NCBI GenBank assembly: GCA_020137815.1
Contig: CM035362.1
Span: forward strand, 3,904,476 to 3,968,475
Direction of reading: 5' to 3'
From: Hormiphora californensis
Taxonomy: Eukaryota > Ctenophora > Tentaculata > Cydippida > Pleurobrachiidae
Length of the DNA: 64,000 bases
Shown here: in pieces, positions 35,301-44,945 of the stretch
Layout: every line of letters begins with the position of its first letter
Position numbering within the stretch: the first letter of the stretch is position 1
Position numbers and translations under genes: made by a program
The notes under the pieces: generated by a model
The model's database searches: none
What the model saw: the letters and a program-made list of their open reading frames with translations, nothing else
What the model was told of the DNA's origin: nothing

Positions 35301-36335
35301 AACTTGTTGGGACTGTCTTAGAGCATTGTCCTCACACACACACACGTCAGCATTGTCCTGACCCGATCTTCTCAATTCGCTCAACTAATCGGCACGCATT
35401 TATCTAGAGAATAGAGATAGATAGAAGGCACACAGAGCGCGAGAACAGCGGCTAGCGCATTGTCCTGACATTGTTGGGAGGGGTGATAAAACATGGTGGT
35501 AATCCTGCCCTTTGAAAATTACTGAAGCAACTTCAGGTTATAATATTACTATAATAGCCCACCCATTGGGTGTTTTTTGATAACCCACCCGGCTTCGCCG
35601 GGTGGTTCTTTTCGCCCCTTTCAACGTCAATAACACAAATTTTAATGGAGATAGTTGAACTCCTTTTGTTGACGGATCACGTACTTATCCATGTATCCAT
35701 CTGCCTTGTTCTTAGCCAATCCTGGGGTGTGAATTGACATGTTACCATGGCTTTCCTCCCATTCCTCAACTGTCCTCACATCAATTCGGTAGTCGAACTT
35801 GTAATAGTCCTCTACCACCTGTATGCGTTACCATATGTTAGTGCAGTGCTCATATGTGGTAACCATGGTATCCAATAACTATGGTTACCATATTGGGGGG
35901 TTGGGGTTGGTTCGACCCTAAAAATTTCGATCGATACCCAAATTTTTCGTAAGCTAACCTGATCTAGGCTAACCATAGAGTTGGGGCATGAAGGACCACC
36001 TTCCTCGATACAGTCCTCCAGATGGAGAAACTCCTTCTCACAGAAACCTGAACACATAGTGCTCCTTTATAAATACAATTTCTCTTCCTCTGTCGGTGCA
36101 GAAACTATGAAGATGGAAAGTTTTATGAAGGAGCACTGAGATCCCTACCTGATCGTTGGCATTCTCCCGCGAACACTGGGAAGGGTACTCTGTCCTTCCT
36201 ATCTAGATCACACTTGGCACACATTGTCGCAGGTGGTGTAGCAGTCGGCACCACAGGGCGACATTTTCTTGCAGATGGCTGGGACACCGGCCATCGAGTC
36301 ATCAAGGAGAAGCTGAGCCCCTGTCACGCTCACAA
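26321..36335 (-). CDS. Secreted-type tandem-rhodanese protein, gene 1
   Basis: Exons read right to left: 36335-36149, 36047-35959, 35818-35685, 35283-35200, 35015-34910, 27019-26838, 26576-26473, 26388-26321. Order: a Cys-rich segment (AICKKMSPCGADCYTTC...), GFCEKEFLHLEDC, a first rhodanese domain (FDYRIDVRTVEEWEESHGN … active-site loop CRSGGRA), a linker, then a second rhodanese domain (NVVLVDVRPRKSFPEQIESA … loop CMQGTYA) ending WFN. Both have the catalytic Cys, so sulfurtransferase chemistry is possible. Phase and exon size match gene 2. The first exon was not found. The Cys-rich exon changes frame by +1. A 7.9-kb intron hosts two GPCR copies and many transposons. Confidence 0.75.
27280..27440. 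mobile_element. Fragment of the piggyBac-like foldback family
   Basis: ATCTCAAAAACGGCTGATCG, TAGAGACCTGAGGCCC and GGGGTCTTCTTAGAGCC match the inner part of an arm of the element at 22218-23520, diverged. Confidence 0.6.
27545..27637 (-). other. Short open segment repeated 3' of both GPCR copies
   Basis: After a TTATTGCAG acceptor the minus strand reads LNIDVILTGPNSTTTNSTLW. A diverged copy at 30033-30087 reads MDVDVILTGLNSSTNSTLW. Both lie just downstream of a GPCR copy and were duplicated with it. It could be a last exon of the GPCR gene or an alternative rhodanese exon; the paralogous rhodanese gene lacks it. Confidence 0.35.
27722..28769 (-). pseudogene. Class A GPCR, copy 1, broken by one inserted base
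   Basis: Seven hydrophobic segments of a rhodopsin-type receptor begin MAIFSNGGTTNPDFIIFIFF. The first frame stops after SNESWEGSG (27921). The rest (DLANVLKSEKKDFFVLQ … SLINPAIYLIF) continues in another frame. Compared with copy 2, one extra base (ATCCTTCCC against ATCTTCCC on the plus strand, near 27930) causes the shift. TM7 has the NPxxY-type NPAIY. The DRY box is replaced by TRLLA, as is common in divergent invertebrate receptors. Ligand unknown. Either a recent pseudogene or a base-call error. Confidence 0.75.
29320..29860. mobile_element. Half copy of the piggyBac-like foldback family
   Basis: From AGCAAAATGTCTCTCAGAAG to ATATTTGAGGTCCATAAATA, about 85% like one arm of 22218-23520, without the opposite arm. 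The arm's open frame is partly kept on the minus strand. Confidence 0.7.
30625..30830. repeat. Palindromic insertion at the GPCR copy 2 C-terminus
   Basis: CTGCATTTCCAGCAGCCCCT ... AGGGGCTGCTGGAAATGCAG are inverted arms, with inner arms around GCCCGCTTCGCGGGC and CGCGCGCTACGCGCGCG. Absent from copy 1, where CAGCAGCCCCTCTCACTCGG leads straight to ACGCGGCCGG. Confidence 0.8.
30719..31792 (-). CDS. Class A GPCR, copy 2, intact (357 aa)
   Basis: Single-exon open frame starting MAIFSNGGTTNPDFIIFII. Seven hydrophobic helices: residues ~10-35, 45-68, about 100-125 with TITGTMAITRLLAVRF after TM3, 140-165, 190-220, 245-270, and TM7 with SLINPAIYLIFSPA. Cys in ECL1/TM3 and loop regions are as in class A receptors. 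Located in an intron of rhodanese gene 1, same strand. Compared with copy 1, the C-terminus after SPAAC is replaced by sequence from a palindromic insertion (30625-30830). Orphan receptor; start chosen at the first Met, shared by both copies. Plasma-membrane signalling is the family role; ligand unknown. Confidence 0.85.
   Translation of the reverse strand: MAIFSNGGTTNPDFIIFIIFIIFPCISIPLNLLVLRHNFHKRPSIPRTLYLMLATADVIAGPYIALYTASQIWPAKTPACFEDPLFNDICDDSFFKFAIRDPSAGYALYSHGAVLANIAPITITGTMAITRLLAVRFPFLNLPQKPIVMAAILGMLYPVLGEMGMYFNAPENAVLFTAMKHVHTVLDSKIGSLTIDYATKLGFMFWPSVVFILVGATASALTGYHLVKLFHKPIGGHHTSISSTLKICLLNSFSIVSFVVYAVMMGTLSSSKYSKESWEDLANVLKSEKKDFFVLQFCAVTFLPTTSSLINPAIYLIFSPAACKESPAFPAAPLTLVTQSPLQLARVARENEAREAG
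32183..32777. mobile_element. Foldback element with 9-bp target duplication (MULE-like)
   Basis: TTGGTGACATATAGACACC ... GGTGTCTATGTCACCAA, flanked on both sides by GGTATTAAA (32174-32182, 32778-32786). The interior has inverted copies of TACTGGAAAATACC and AGGAAGTGGGTCAAAATTGA. It splits the duplicated flank of GPCR copy 2. Confidence 0.8.
33020..34350. mobile_element. Long foldback element, TA target, GTCAGGG ends (copy B)
   Basis: TA-GTCAGGGCATATGATG ... CATATGCCCTGAC-TA. The two arms of about 620 bp are near-perfect inverted repeats around ATGCCAAAAAATTAGTTAAT (about 33685). No transposase. It shares inner sequence (AGTGGGGGTAGGTGCTGGAA) with the element at 39115. Confidence 0.85.
34430..34860. 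mobile_element. Half copy of the piggyBac-like foldback family
   Basis: ACAGCAAAAACTGTTGAAGT to ATGTTTCTATCTCGAAAAGT, one diverged arm of the 22218-23520 family, next to foldback B. Confidence 0.65.
36058..36137. mobile_element. 80-bp MITE with AGTGCTCCTTYATAAA ends
   Basis: AGTGCTCCTTTATAAA ... TTTTATGAAGGAGCACT. Single ends of the same motif appear near 8866-8883, 30341, 54055, 54607, 54671 and 62003. Lies in a short intron of rhodanese gene 1. Confidence 0.6.
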
Positions 36336-36934
36336 CTGAAATTGTAGCGATATTTTAATTGATGCAAAATAATGAGGGAATACTGTGATTTTCGACGTAG
36401 TGGCACAGGTAACTTCTCGTGACGATTTTATTCAGACCTTCCAAACTAATCTTGCGTAAAAACATCGCGTCACATCGAACATGAATTTGGCATGGACGGA
36501 TCCACCTATCGTTGGCTTCTCCTTCGACTGAGGTCCTGTCTACTACAGATACACTTGCAACATTGTAAGGAGGGAACATCGGACACAGGAATTCTGAAAT
36601 TGGAATCTATTCCGGCCGATCTAGGTATAGCCAGTCAGGACGTATTCAATGAGCGAGGTGTTTGGTAGGAAAAAGGAATCAGTGAGTGGCATCATACCTG
36701 TGGATTTAGAGCGTAATATGAGTCGGCAAACAGCAGAGCAAAGGATGACAGAGGTGAAGAATTTTAGAACACCAACTTCATCAAGAACGGACCGAACCCG
36801 TAACAATGACCTTTATAGGACGGACTGGTAGAGATCGGACGATTTTGATGACGGTCTGAGAGACAATCTACGGGATAGAGGACGACATATGAACAGATGA
36901 GGGAATTAGAATACAGTATCCGGAACCTAAGCAG

Positions 36935-37043
<109 letters not shown>

Positions 37044-37334
37044 TAAATTCTCCGCAGATCATTGATTAATCTAATGACCTTTGCACATCACTGTGGAGAC
37101 ACCAATTTGGTAACTCTATAATTTGGTAATTTTGGGATAAATTCGACGATGAAAAGCTGTGTTTGCGGTATAATGTTGTTACGAATATTTCAAAATTGAA
37201 TTAATAATTCATATTATGTCCTCGATAAAACGGGCACAACGTTGGAACAATATATTTTCGATCAAAACTCCATCAAAATAAAGATGTTTCTGTTATACCC
37301 GGGTACTTTTTGTAAGTTGGTCCCTATGTATCGA

Positions 37335-40300
37335 TCAAAACAGTTCCTGAAGCTCAGTAAATCCACCATTGTCAATGAAGTAGAGCTCTCCCTTCCAACC
37401 TGGAGAAATTGAATTTATTGTGGGTTTCAATGAATATAATGGAAGCCGGAAGCTTTTGCTCCTATATGATACTTTGATTCTCCACTCATTATGAATATTT
37501 TACTGATAATGATTTTACGGTATGATTTATATCGCCTTGCGACCTCCGCTATCTATAAAAACCTCTATTAATTACATCACTTATAAGACCCCGGGTACCT
37601 AAAAAGCAGGAACCGACCGAAACTCAAACAAATAAACAACCAATCAGAACTCGTTATTTAGGTCACGTGACTGTTTATCAGCCAATCAGGGACCAGTGTT
37701 TCCTGGAACCCAGATTTCATATATACCCGCATCACGAAGAGCCTTGGCGCCGCGGAAAGAAAGGATTCCCTTCATGCAATACGTCACCAGTGTCTCATCC
37801 CCGCTAAGATTCGCAATAACGTCATCCGGCCTAGAAATTAGAGTTGTGATGTCGGGCTGCGGGCCGTATAACACAGTGAGATGGGGTCATACCATAATTT
37901 GGTACAGACATGACTTTTGGCAATGACAAAAAGTCATATGCTACAATTCTGTCAGAGAACGATCCAGTAAAATTCTGTCAGAGCATATTGTCCTGACAGG
38001 TTAAATCACAAACCTTATCTTATCAGTGAACATCCGGACCGCACCAGGGAGAGCCTCGGGGTACCTAGCAACAGGTCTAGCATCCACCAGGATAACTTTG
38101 TTACCCAGCCCTGTGGCGAGATCATGGTTGCCATAGAAACACGAACTCGAAATTAGTTTTTCAGAAGAAATAATGAGTCAATAAGGCAGCGGATTACGGG
38201 GGCCCGGATGAGACGCCCGTACCAGTCGCCCGTACCAGTCGCCCGTACATTTGCTTTGCGCATTACGTTTCACCACACTTTCATCACAACAAAACACATG
38301 CGCGTAACGCGCATGTACCTTATTTGTGGTGAAAGTGCGATGAAACGTAATGCGCAAAGCAAATGTACGGGCGACTGGTACGGGCGATCTATAGGGGCGA
38401 TCTATTCGAGCCCCCGTAATCCCCCGTGTAAACCAAGTCGCTGTAGGCCTGAAGCCTGGAGCATCGATGTATACTAACAAAGGAAAAACTACCGTTTATA
38501 TATACTGCAGTTACCCTGGCCTGGTTAACTATACCTTTGGTTACCATTGTTACCTACCTTTGGTTACCATTGTTACCTACATATGGTTACCAAGGTAACG
38601 TACCCATGATATCATCAGAAGATCGGATGTGAGATAGGGGAAGTGGTTGGGGGCAAATATCAGATGATCCAGTAAGGTAGCAAAAATTCTGTAGAGAGAA
38701 AAGTTGGTTTAAATTCTGCAATAAATTCTGAAACTTGAAGAGTCCAGGCGTAACCATAACAACCAATCCTTGTAACCAGGGCGCGATGAGAGAGATGTTA
38801 CCTTTGTAGGATGTCCCAGTGGGGACTGATAACTCTGTCGTCTGATCGCTACAGAGAGAGATGGTAGTCCTCCGTCATAGAATGAGTTCACATTTTCAAA
38901 ACCAATCCTAACAGCCAATTAAAATTATTAATGCTAAGTCGAGTTTCTAAAGAAAAACATATTTTTACTAAGTTTGAAATGGCTCCATTTTGTTTCTGAT
39001 ATCATGTCATGCAGTAGATAATTCTAAAGCTGTCTCATATAAGACCGTCCTCTTCGCACCGGGGTGCACGATGTACAGTCAGTGCTGGTGACAAGATTGA
39101 GCTCACACTGTGTAGTCGGGACGAATCTCTCACAAAAAGAAGTGGTTGACTCACTATTTGGTGAAAAGCAAATTCCGGTTGTAACCCACCTATTTTGACC
39201 CGCTGAACACGATCCCGTCCATAGGTAAGCTCGCAAAAGTGAAGAAAATGCCCAAATCGGCCACGCCCTTTTACCTGTATTTTCAGCCTGTAGCCAAAAA
39301 CATAAATCCTCTTAGAATAGGAGTAGAGACAAATCTGAGGGCACTAAAGTGATCAGCGCCCTCGCATTAGTGGGGGTAGGTGCTGGAATTAAGTCTCTAT
39401 CTCATCTGGTTAATTAGATAATTGGATAATTAGATATGCGCATAACCGTATTTTGGCTATATGGCTATAGCCACTTAGAAATGGTTTAGAGACTTTTCAC
39501 TGGCGCCATTTTGTAGGCAATAGCCAAGTTATGGGGGGTCGACGTCGAACTTTTAAGCTCTATCTCCAACCGTTTAGCCGTTATTTGGCTTAAACGATGC
39601 TCAAAATCGGGCTTTTTACCGTTTTTCGCTCATTTTGAGCATCTTTAAAGCCAAATAGCGGCAAAACGGTTGGAGATAGAGCTTAAAAGTCCGACGTCGA
39701 CCCCCCATAACTTGGCTATTGCTTACAAAATGGCACCAGTGAAAAGTCTCTAAACCATTTCTAAGTGGCTATAGCCATATAGCCAAAATACGGTTATGCG
39801 CATATCTAATTATCCAATTATCTAATTAACCAGATGAGATAGAGACTTAATTCCAGCACCTACCCCCACTAATGCGAGGGCGCTGATCACTTTAGTGCCC
39901 TCAGATTTGTCTCTACTCCTATTCTAAGAGGATTTATGTTTTTGGCTACAGGCTGAAAATACAGGTAAAAGGGCGTGGCCGATTTGGGCATTTTCTTCAC
40001 TTTTGCGAGCTTACCTATGGACGGGATCGTGTTCAGCGGGTCAAAATAGGTGGGTTACAACCGGAATTTGCTTTTCACCAAATAGTGAGTCAAAAAATTG
40101 AGATTCGCCCCGACTAGTGTGTGGGGGTCGCGCCAGGTGTCTAATGTCTATATGTCACCAACAAGTGCCTGACAATTCTAAATAGTTCCTTACTTGAGTA
40201 GTCCCATTGATGCGTGGAAAGCTCTGGTTCCACTTCTACAGTACACCAAAACATTATACTTTTCCTTCCCCAGTATCCTGATGGTGGTTACCATGGTAAC

Positions 40301-41376
40301 ATGATTCAAGATGAGTGGTATCCATGGTAACATGATTCAAGATCATAACACATCTCTGGTTGCTATGGTAACAGCATATCTCTGGTTGCTATGGTAACCC
40401 AAATTACCTGTGAGTATATGTTTGATCCATGGCAGCCAGCCCAGGAACGTGAATGGACATGTTCGCGTGACCCTCCTCCCACTCTCTGTTAGACCGGACA
40501 TCAATTCGGAAATCAAACTTTGAGAATTCTTCTAGAACCTGCCGAAAAAAGATCCCCTTATAATAAAGTAGCTAAAAAGTTAATTACAAATACAACCCAC
40601 TCCCCACAAACAACAGTAAAAAGTTAATTGATTAATTAGTTAATTAATTATGTACCTGCTCCATACTGATCATCTCAGGGCAGCTCTCACCACCATTCTT
40701 AATACACTCCTCTTTCCCAGCAAATACTTTCTCACAAAACCCTGAAATTACATGTGATCGAAAATCGGCTATAGTTGTGTACAAACATTATGACAACCTT
40801 CAAATTCTAGCGAAGTATAGAACTTATCACCTTCAGAGCATTGGCCTGACCCTATTCTCAGTTCTCTCAAATATGAGCGGGCGAGAACTGTGTTCAGAGC
40901 AATTGGCAGCTGACAGACTTATCATGACTATTTTGAGAACAGATCACAACTCACCAGTTGCCCTGCATATTCCACCATATACAGGGTTCACCAGCCGTCC
41001 CTCCTCAGTCCCTTTTACACCCGCACTGATTGTGGCAGGTCGCATAGCAACCTTCCTGGTTACCTATGGTAACCAATGCCTTCCCTGGCACGGTGGGGCT
41101 TCCTCGCAGATAGCAGGGGCTGGAGAGCCGCCCATAATTGCAGCCCATGATGACAGACCTGGATAAATATAACGTGTTGCCATAGAACTTAGATTTAGGA
41201 ATCTCCGACCATTTGAGAGCGTTTTAGGACTGCTATGGATGGTTGCTATGGATGGTTTCTATTGGCGGTTTCTATGATTGTGGTTACTACGGGTGACCGG
41301 CCAGAATTATAGTTTAGGACACAAACGTATTTTTTAATATCTTACCCAGTAGTAGAAAAACAACGAATTTCAGCAT
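37335..41376 (-). CDS. Secreted tandem-rhodanese protein, gene 2
   Basis: Exons: 41376-41346, 41158-40955, 40741-40656, 40538-40408, 40277-40195, 38907-38802, 38688-38604, 38110-38014, 37830-37727, 37399-37335. The start exon codes MLKFVVFLLLG, a classic signal-peptide core, in phase with LSSWAAIMGGSPAPAIC. Then GFCEKVFAGKEEC, rhodanese domain 1 (FDFRIDVRSNREWEEGHAN, loop CRSGTRA), linker IGFENVNSFYDGGLPSL, rhodanese domain 2 (NKVILVDARPVARYPEALPG, loop CMKGILS) and end FIDNGGFTELQELF. Exon sizes 106 and 104 equal those of gene 1. Likely extracellular or in the secretory pathway; substrate unknown. Exon 41158-40955 contains a TTACCATAGGTAACC palindrome and has no continuous frame, so the allele may be damaged. 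Confidence 0.75.
37607..37705. mobile_element. hAT-like MITE, CCAAT/E-box family, copy 5 (right end deleted)
   Basis: CAGGAACCGACCGAAACTC ... CCAGTGTTTCCTG; the last ~16 bp are missing. CACGTG and both CCAAT boxes are kept. In the intron about 20 bp from the exon ending at 37727. Confidence 0.75.
38193..38420. mobile_element. Foldback element with ATTACGGGGGC ends
   Basis: ATTACGGGGGCCCGGATGAG ... TTCGAGCCCCCGTAAT. Arms repeat CGCCCGTACCAGT and CATTTGCTTTGCGCATTACG in inverted order around CATGCGCGTAACGCGCATG. In an intron of rhodanese gene 2. Confidence 0.75.
39085..40166. mobile_element. Nested pair: foldback C (39115-40115) inside a GGTGACA element
   Basis: Foldback C: TA-GTCGGGACGAATCTC ... 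GAGATTCGCCCCGAC-TA, arms of about 490 bp around CTTTTTACCGTTTTTCGC. Outside it lie the split ends of a relative of the 32183 element: GGTGACAAGATTGAGCTCAC on the left and GTGTGGGGGTCGCGCCAGGT...ATATGTCACCAA on the right. All within one rhodanese gene 2 intron. Confidence 0.8.
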
Positions 41377-41582
41377 CTTACGACAGTTAAATGAACTGCT
41401 GTAATGTTTACAGCTATAAAAGAGCTGGGTATAATTAGGTTACAGTGAGAGTTAATTAGGTTAAAGTTGATCTGCAGAGAGTTAATTATGTTAAAGTTTT
41501 TAAAATGATGCTCGATAGTTTACACTGTAAATTACAGTTCCCATCTATATAACTGGGCCATTGGTCAGTGCTGTAAATCGTA

Positions 41583-41668
41583 ACTCGGACCCCGATTTAC
41601 CGGGATGCTCGGGAGAAAGAGAATTTCGCCCGGTAAATCTGGGTGCCCGGTATCTCGGGGTCCGACTG
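41583..41668. mobile_element. pogo-like MITE
   Basis: CTCGGACCCCGATTTACCGG ... TATCTCGGGGTCCGACTG-TA; same family as 24151-24204 and 46346-46522. Confidence 0.7.
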
Positions 41669-41946
41669 TATACACATCATCATCTTCAAAACAAATAATA
41701 GAAATATGCCGACTGTATTACAAACCACTATAGCAGCCACTACATTAAAACTTTGCTCATATAATATCAAGTGAAAAGGCTGATTTTGACACGTGTATAA
41801 AACAGGTGGCACACATTCAGAGAAAACAGAGGCTGATCCTGAATACATATATGTACGAGGTCGCTAGACATAACAACTTGGCTAATGACAGTAGGCTAAT
41901 GACGTGTAGTACGATAACTGGCATAGTGTCATGACCAGACTAGGAT

Positions 41947-42048
41947 CAGGAACCGACCGAAACAAGTAAACAATCAATCAGAACTCGTTATTTAGGTCAC
42001 GTGACTGGTTATCAGCCAATCAGTATTTCCTGATTCGATCGGTTCCTG
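41947..42048. mobile_element. hAT-like MITE, CCAAT/E-box family, copy 6
   Basis: Perfect 8-bp duplication ACTAGGAT (41939-41946, 42049-42056). Reverse orientation; CACGTG and CCAAT boxes intact. Confidence 0.9.
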
Positions 42049-44256
42049 ACTAGGATCATCTCTAATCTAACATGGGTCACTACGCCCATGAAAACACCCT
42101 ATTACTCTTGCTTTGAGCCTCTCTTACCCGTTTGAGCCTCTCTTACCCGTTATATTAAGGAGCTAGTTAAAAAATCCCACATTCTTGACGTTTTAGGGAA
42201 CATCTATGATTTGCCACAGACACCTAAAAGTTGGGACCCACACCTATTTTTCCAGAAAATTTCAAATTTTTGACAGTTATAACTATAGGGGTTCTCCTCT
42301 AACTGTCTACTTACCCAAATTTTTGGACCCACTCCCAAACATAGTGTGCACGGTAGTATGGAAGATCTGGTAGGACGCACTTTTTAGAAAATCCTAACTG
42401 TCCGGGTCCATCCGGGAACCCTAGTATAGGGGTCCCGAAGGGACCCGGACAGTTAGGATTTTCCTCTAACTGTCTACTTACCCTACACCCCCAAAAGTTT
42501 GATAGTTAGGGGAAACCCCTACCTGTCTGGGTCCCTTGGGACCCCCCCCCCCACCCTAACCACCATGGATGTCTGATACAGTTGGGTTGACCCCCTCGGC
42601 TCCACGCCAACCCAATCCCGTGTGTTGGTAACGTGCAGTCACCCCTATCTTGCTTTGCTCGACCCTCTCTTACCTTGTTGAGTCACAGTCACCCCTACAA
42701 CCGAGGCCGCGCGAGTGAGGTGACTTCACCACCAATCCCGTGTATAAATGTAACCCCTCTATATATCCGGACATCTATAATAGATGTATACCTCTTAGGC
42801 TATTGGTCATGATAAGTCTCGACTATTTATCGTATAGCTCTGGGGAATTGAGCAGTAGGGATCGATCCCCACTGCACTTGTTGAGTAACAACACAGGTCT
42901 TAGTTTATATCTTAATATATAGTAAGCTAGGGGGTCCTATATCTATAATCCAGCATCGATCAATTGATCATGATAAGTCTCACTATAAGACTGCTGCAGA
43001 GGGAGGGTCTTGATACTAAGCCCCTCACTACACATCTATTATACTATCTGATCCATACCTTGTTATACCTCACAGCTGCATTAATAATGATCGATCCTTA
43101 TTCTCTATAATGATGAGTGCTGCTGCTGCACACATGTATGTGATCATATATATTGATTATATCTGCACCTGCGGCGCCAGACCCCGATTTGATTCTCGGC
43201 AGTGCGCTCAGATGGGGTCGGCGGCGCCAGAACTGATGCCTGGGAATCTCTAACTGGTGCCTGTGGCACCAGTTAGACATTCCCAGGCATCAGTTCCCAA
43301 GCTGATGGTCGGGAAGCAAGTGAGTGCTGACGGTGCGCGTTAGCTCTACTTTCCATTCAATTTACGTGACGTGCAGCAATGTCGCATGGTTCCCACAGAA
43401 CCATCTGCATGCCCGGCCATCAGGAACGCGTGCCCTGATATCAGGGAACGTCCCCTGATATCAGGGTATCAATCTGTAACTGGTGCGTTAGGATGTCACG
43501 CAGTGTTTGTTTTCGATGTTAGAAATGAGTACACACGTACAATATATCGTGCAATACACGTGCGTTCACGAACACGTTGGTCCTAACTTTTCTGGAACCG
43601 ATTTTGCACTAGGACTATAATTTTGAAATGGCTTTCAGGAACAATAGTTGGGGCTGGTAGGGTTATTGAAAATAAGTCCAATATGTGTATGTCATATTAA
43701 TATATCGTGCAATATGTTTACACTGTGTTTGTGCGTTATATCCGATGTTGGAACGGTCATGTGTAAAGTGTAAGCACGTGCAAGTGAAAGCAAAACAGCA
43801 CAACTCCGGTATCTTCATCATGATGTTCTGTTTCCATGGATGGATGATCTACCAGTGTGTTGTTTCCATGGATGGACCAATAAGTTGACCAAAGTTTATA
43901 TAGAGCTGGTCTAGTTTTTTAGTCGCCAATATATCCTAGTTTTTGTCAAACACCAATCTGCCGTGCAACGCTTGACCGGTGATCTACGCAAACTCTAGCT
44001 GAATGGTCGTCCAGCAATCGAGCTCCACAATAACAAAACTCTTCTCTGATGCAGAAGCTCCAGTGTGCGATCAGCTGTCTGTGTGTCACCGTAAAAGCTT
44101 TGTAAAGTCCGTTTTAGGAGCATCTTGAGTGGAATGGCGCAAATTCGGTCTCAATAGCAGGCTCATATCAAGGTTAAATTAAATAAGATTTTACGTAGCG
44201 TAGGGTGACATAAACAAAGGCCTATTCGCGTGCTGGAGCTCCATATCAGAGTAGAG
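42049..44256. other. Gene-poor interval
   Basis: Holds imperfect inverted repeats around GGACAGTTAGGATTTTC (42290-42540), a GGCGCC-ended short repeat (43169-43232) and inverted GATATCAGGG copies near 43440-43465. No exon I can support. Confidence 0.55.
43169..43232. repeat. GGCGCC-ended short repeat (copy 4)
   Basis: GCGGCGCCAGACCCCGATTT ... CAGATGGGGTCGGCGGCGCC; same family as copies 1-3. Confidence 0.6.
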
Positions 44257-44367
44257 CAGGAACCGACCGAATCAGGAAATACTGGTCCCTGATTGGCTGA
44301 TAACCAGTCATGTGACCTAAATAACGAGTTCTGATTGGTTGTTTACTTATGTCGGTCGGTTAACCTG
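44257..44367. mobile_element. hAT-like MITE, CCAAT/E-box family, copy 7
   Basis: Perfect duplication GAGTAGAG on both sides. In this copy the E-box is mutated to CATGTG. Confidence 0.9.
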
Positions 44368-44945
44368 GAGTAGAGTTTTGTGATTATGGAGCTCCCAGAG
44401 CAGTTACTGACTATTATACCATCAGCTAGAGTTTATCCTTACTCTGCGTCAGAAATAACAATATGTTTTTGTGTGTGCTTAAGGAAAGTCACACTTGCGA
44501 ATATTTCTAGTTGCTATGGGAACATCTATAGTTGCTATAGTAATTTCATTATTAGATACATTCCAATGTTTTGTTACATATAGAATTCATCATGTCTGTT
44601 TATCGATATGTATAAGAACATTGTTCCCAGAAAGTAGGTTGAGTTAGAGCTGTGAAACAAGATCTCATAATGCCACAGGGACCAGGGCGTGGTGGAAATG
44701 CTAGCCAGATACGGAGTATGCTAGGGGTACATTATACATTATATTATACATTATATTGTACATTTCACACTATTGTACATTGTACAGTGTACAATGTACA
44801 AATGTACACACTCCATATAAAGTTTTTTTTTGGGGGGGAGAGCACTCCCGTAAACAATCTTTGATGCTGAGAGTTCTCAGCTGTTATTGAAATAAATGCG
44901 CTCTTGCGCTATCACGGAATAAAATAATAAATTAAAAACAATTGT

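Noticed and set aside
38178-38480. Two similar ~90-100-codon frames on opposite strands
   Set aside because: They mirror each other because the sequence is a foldback element.
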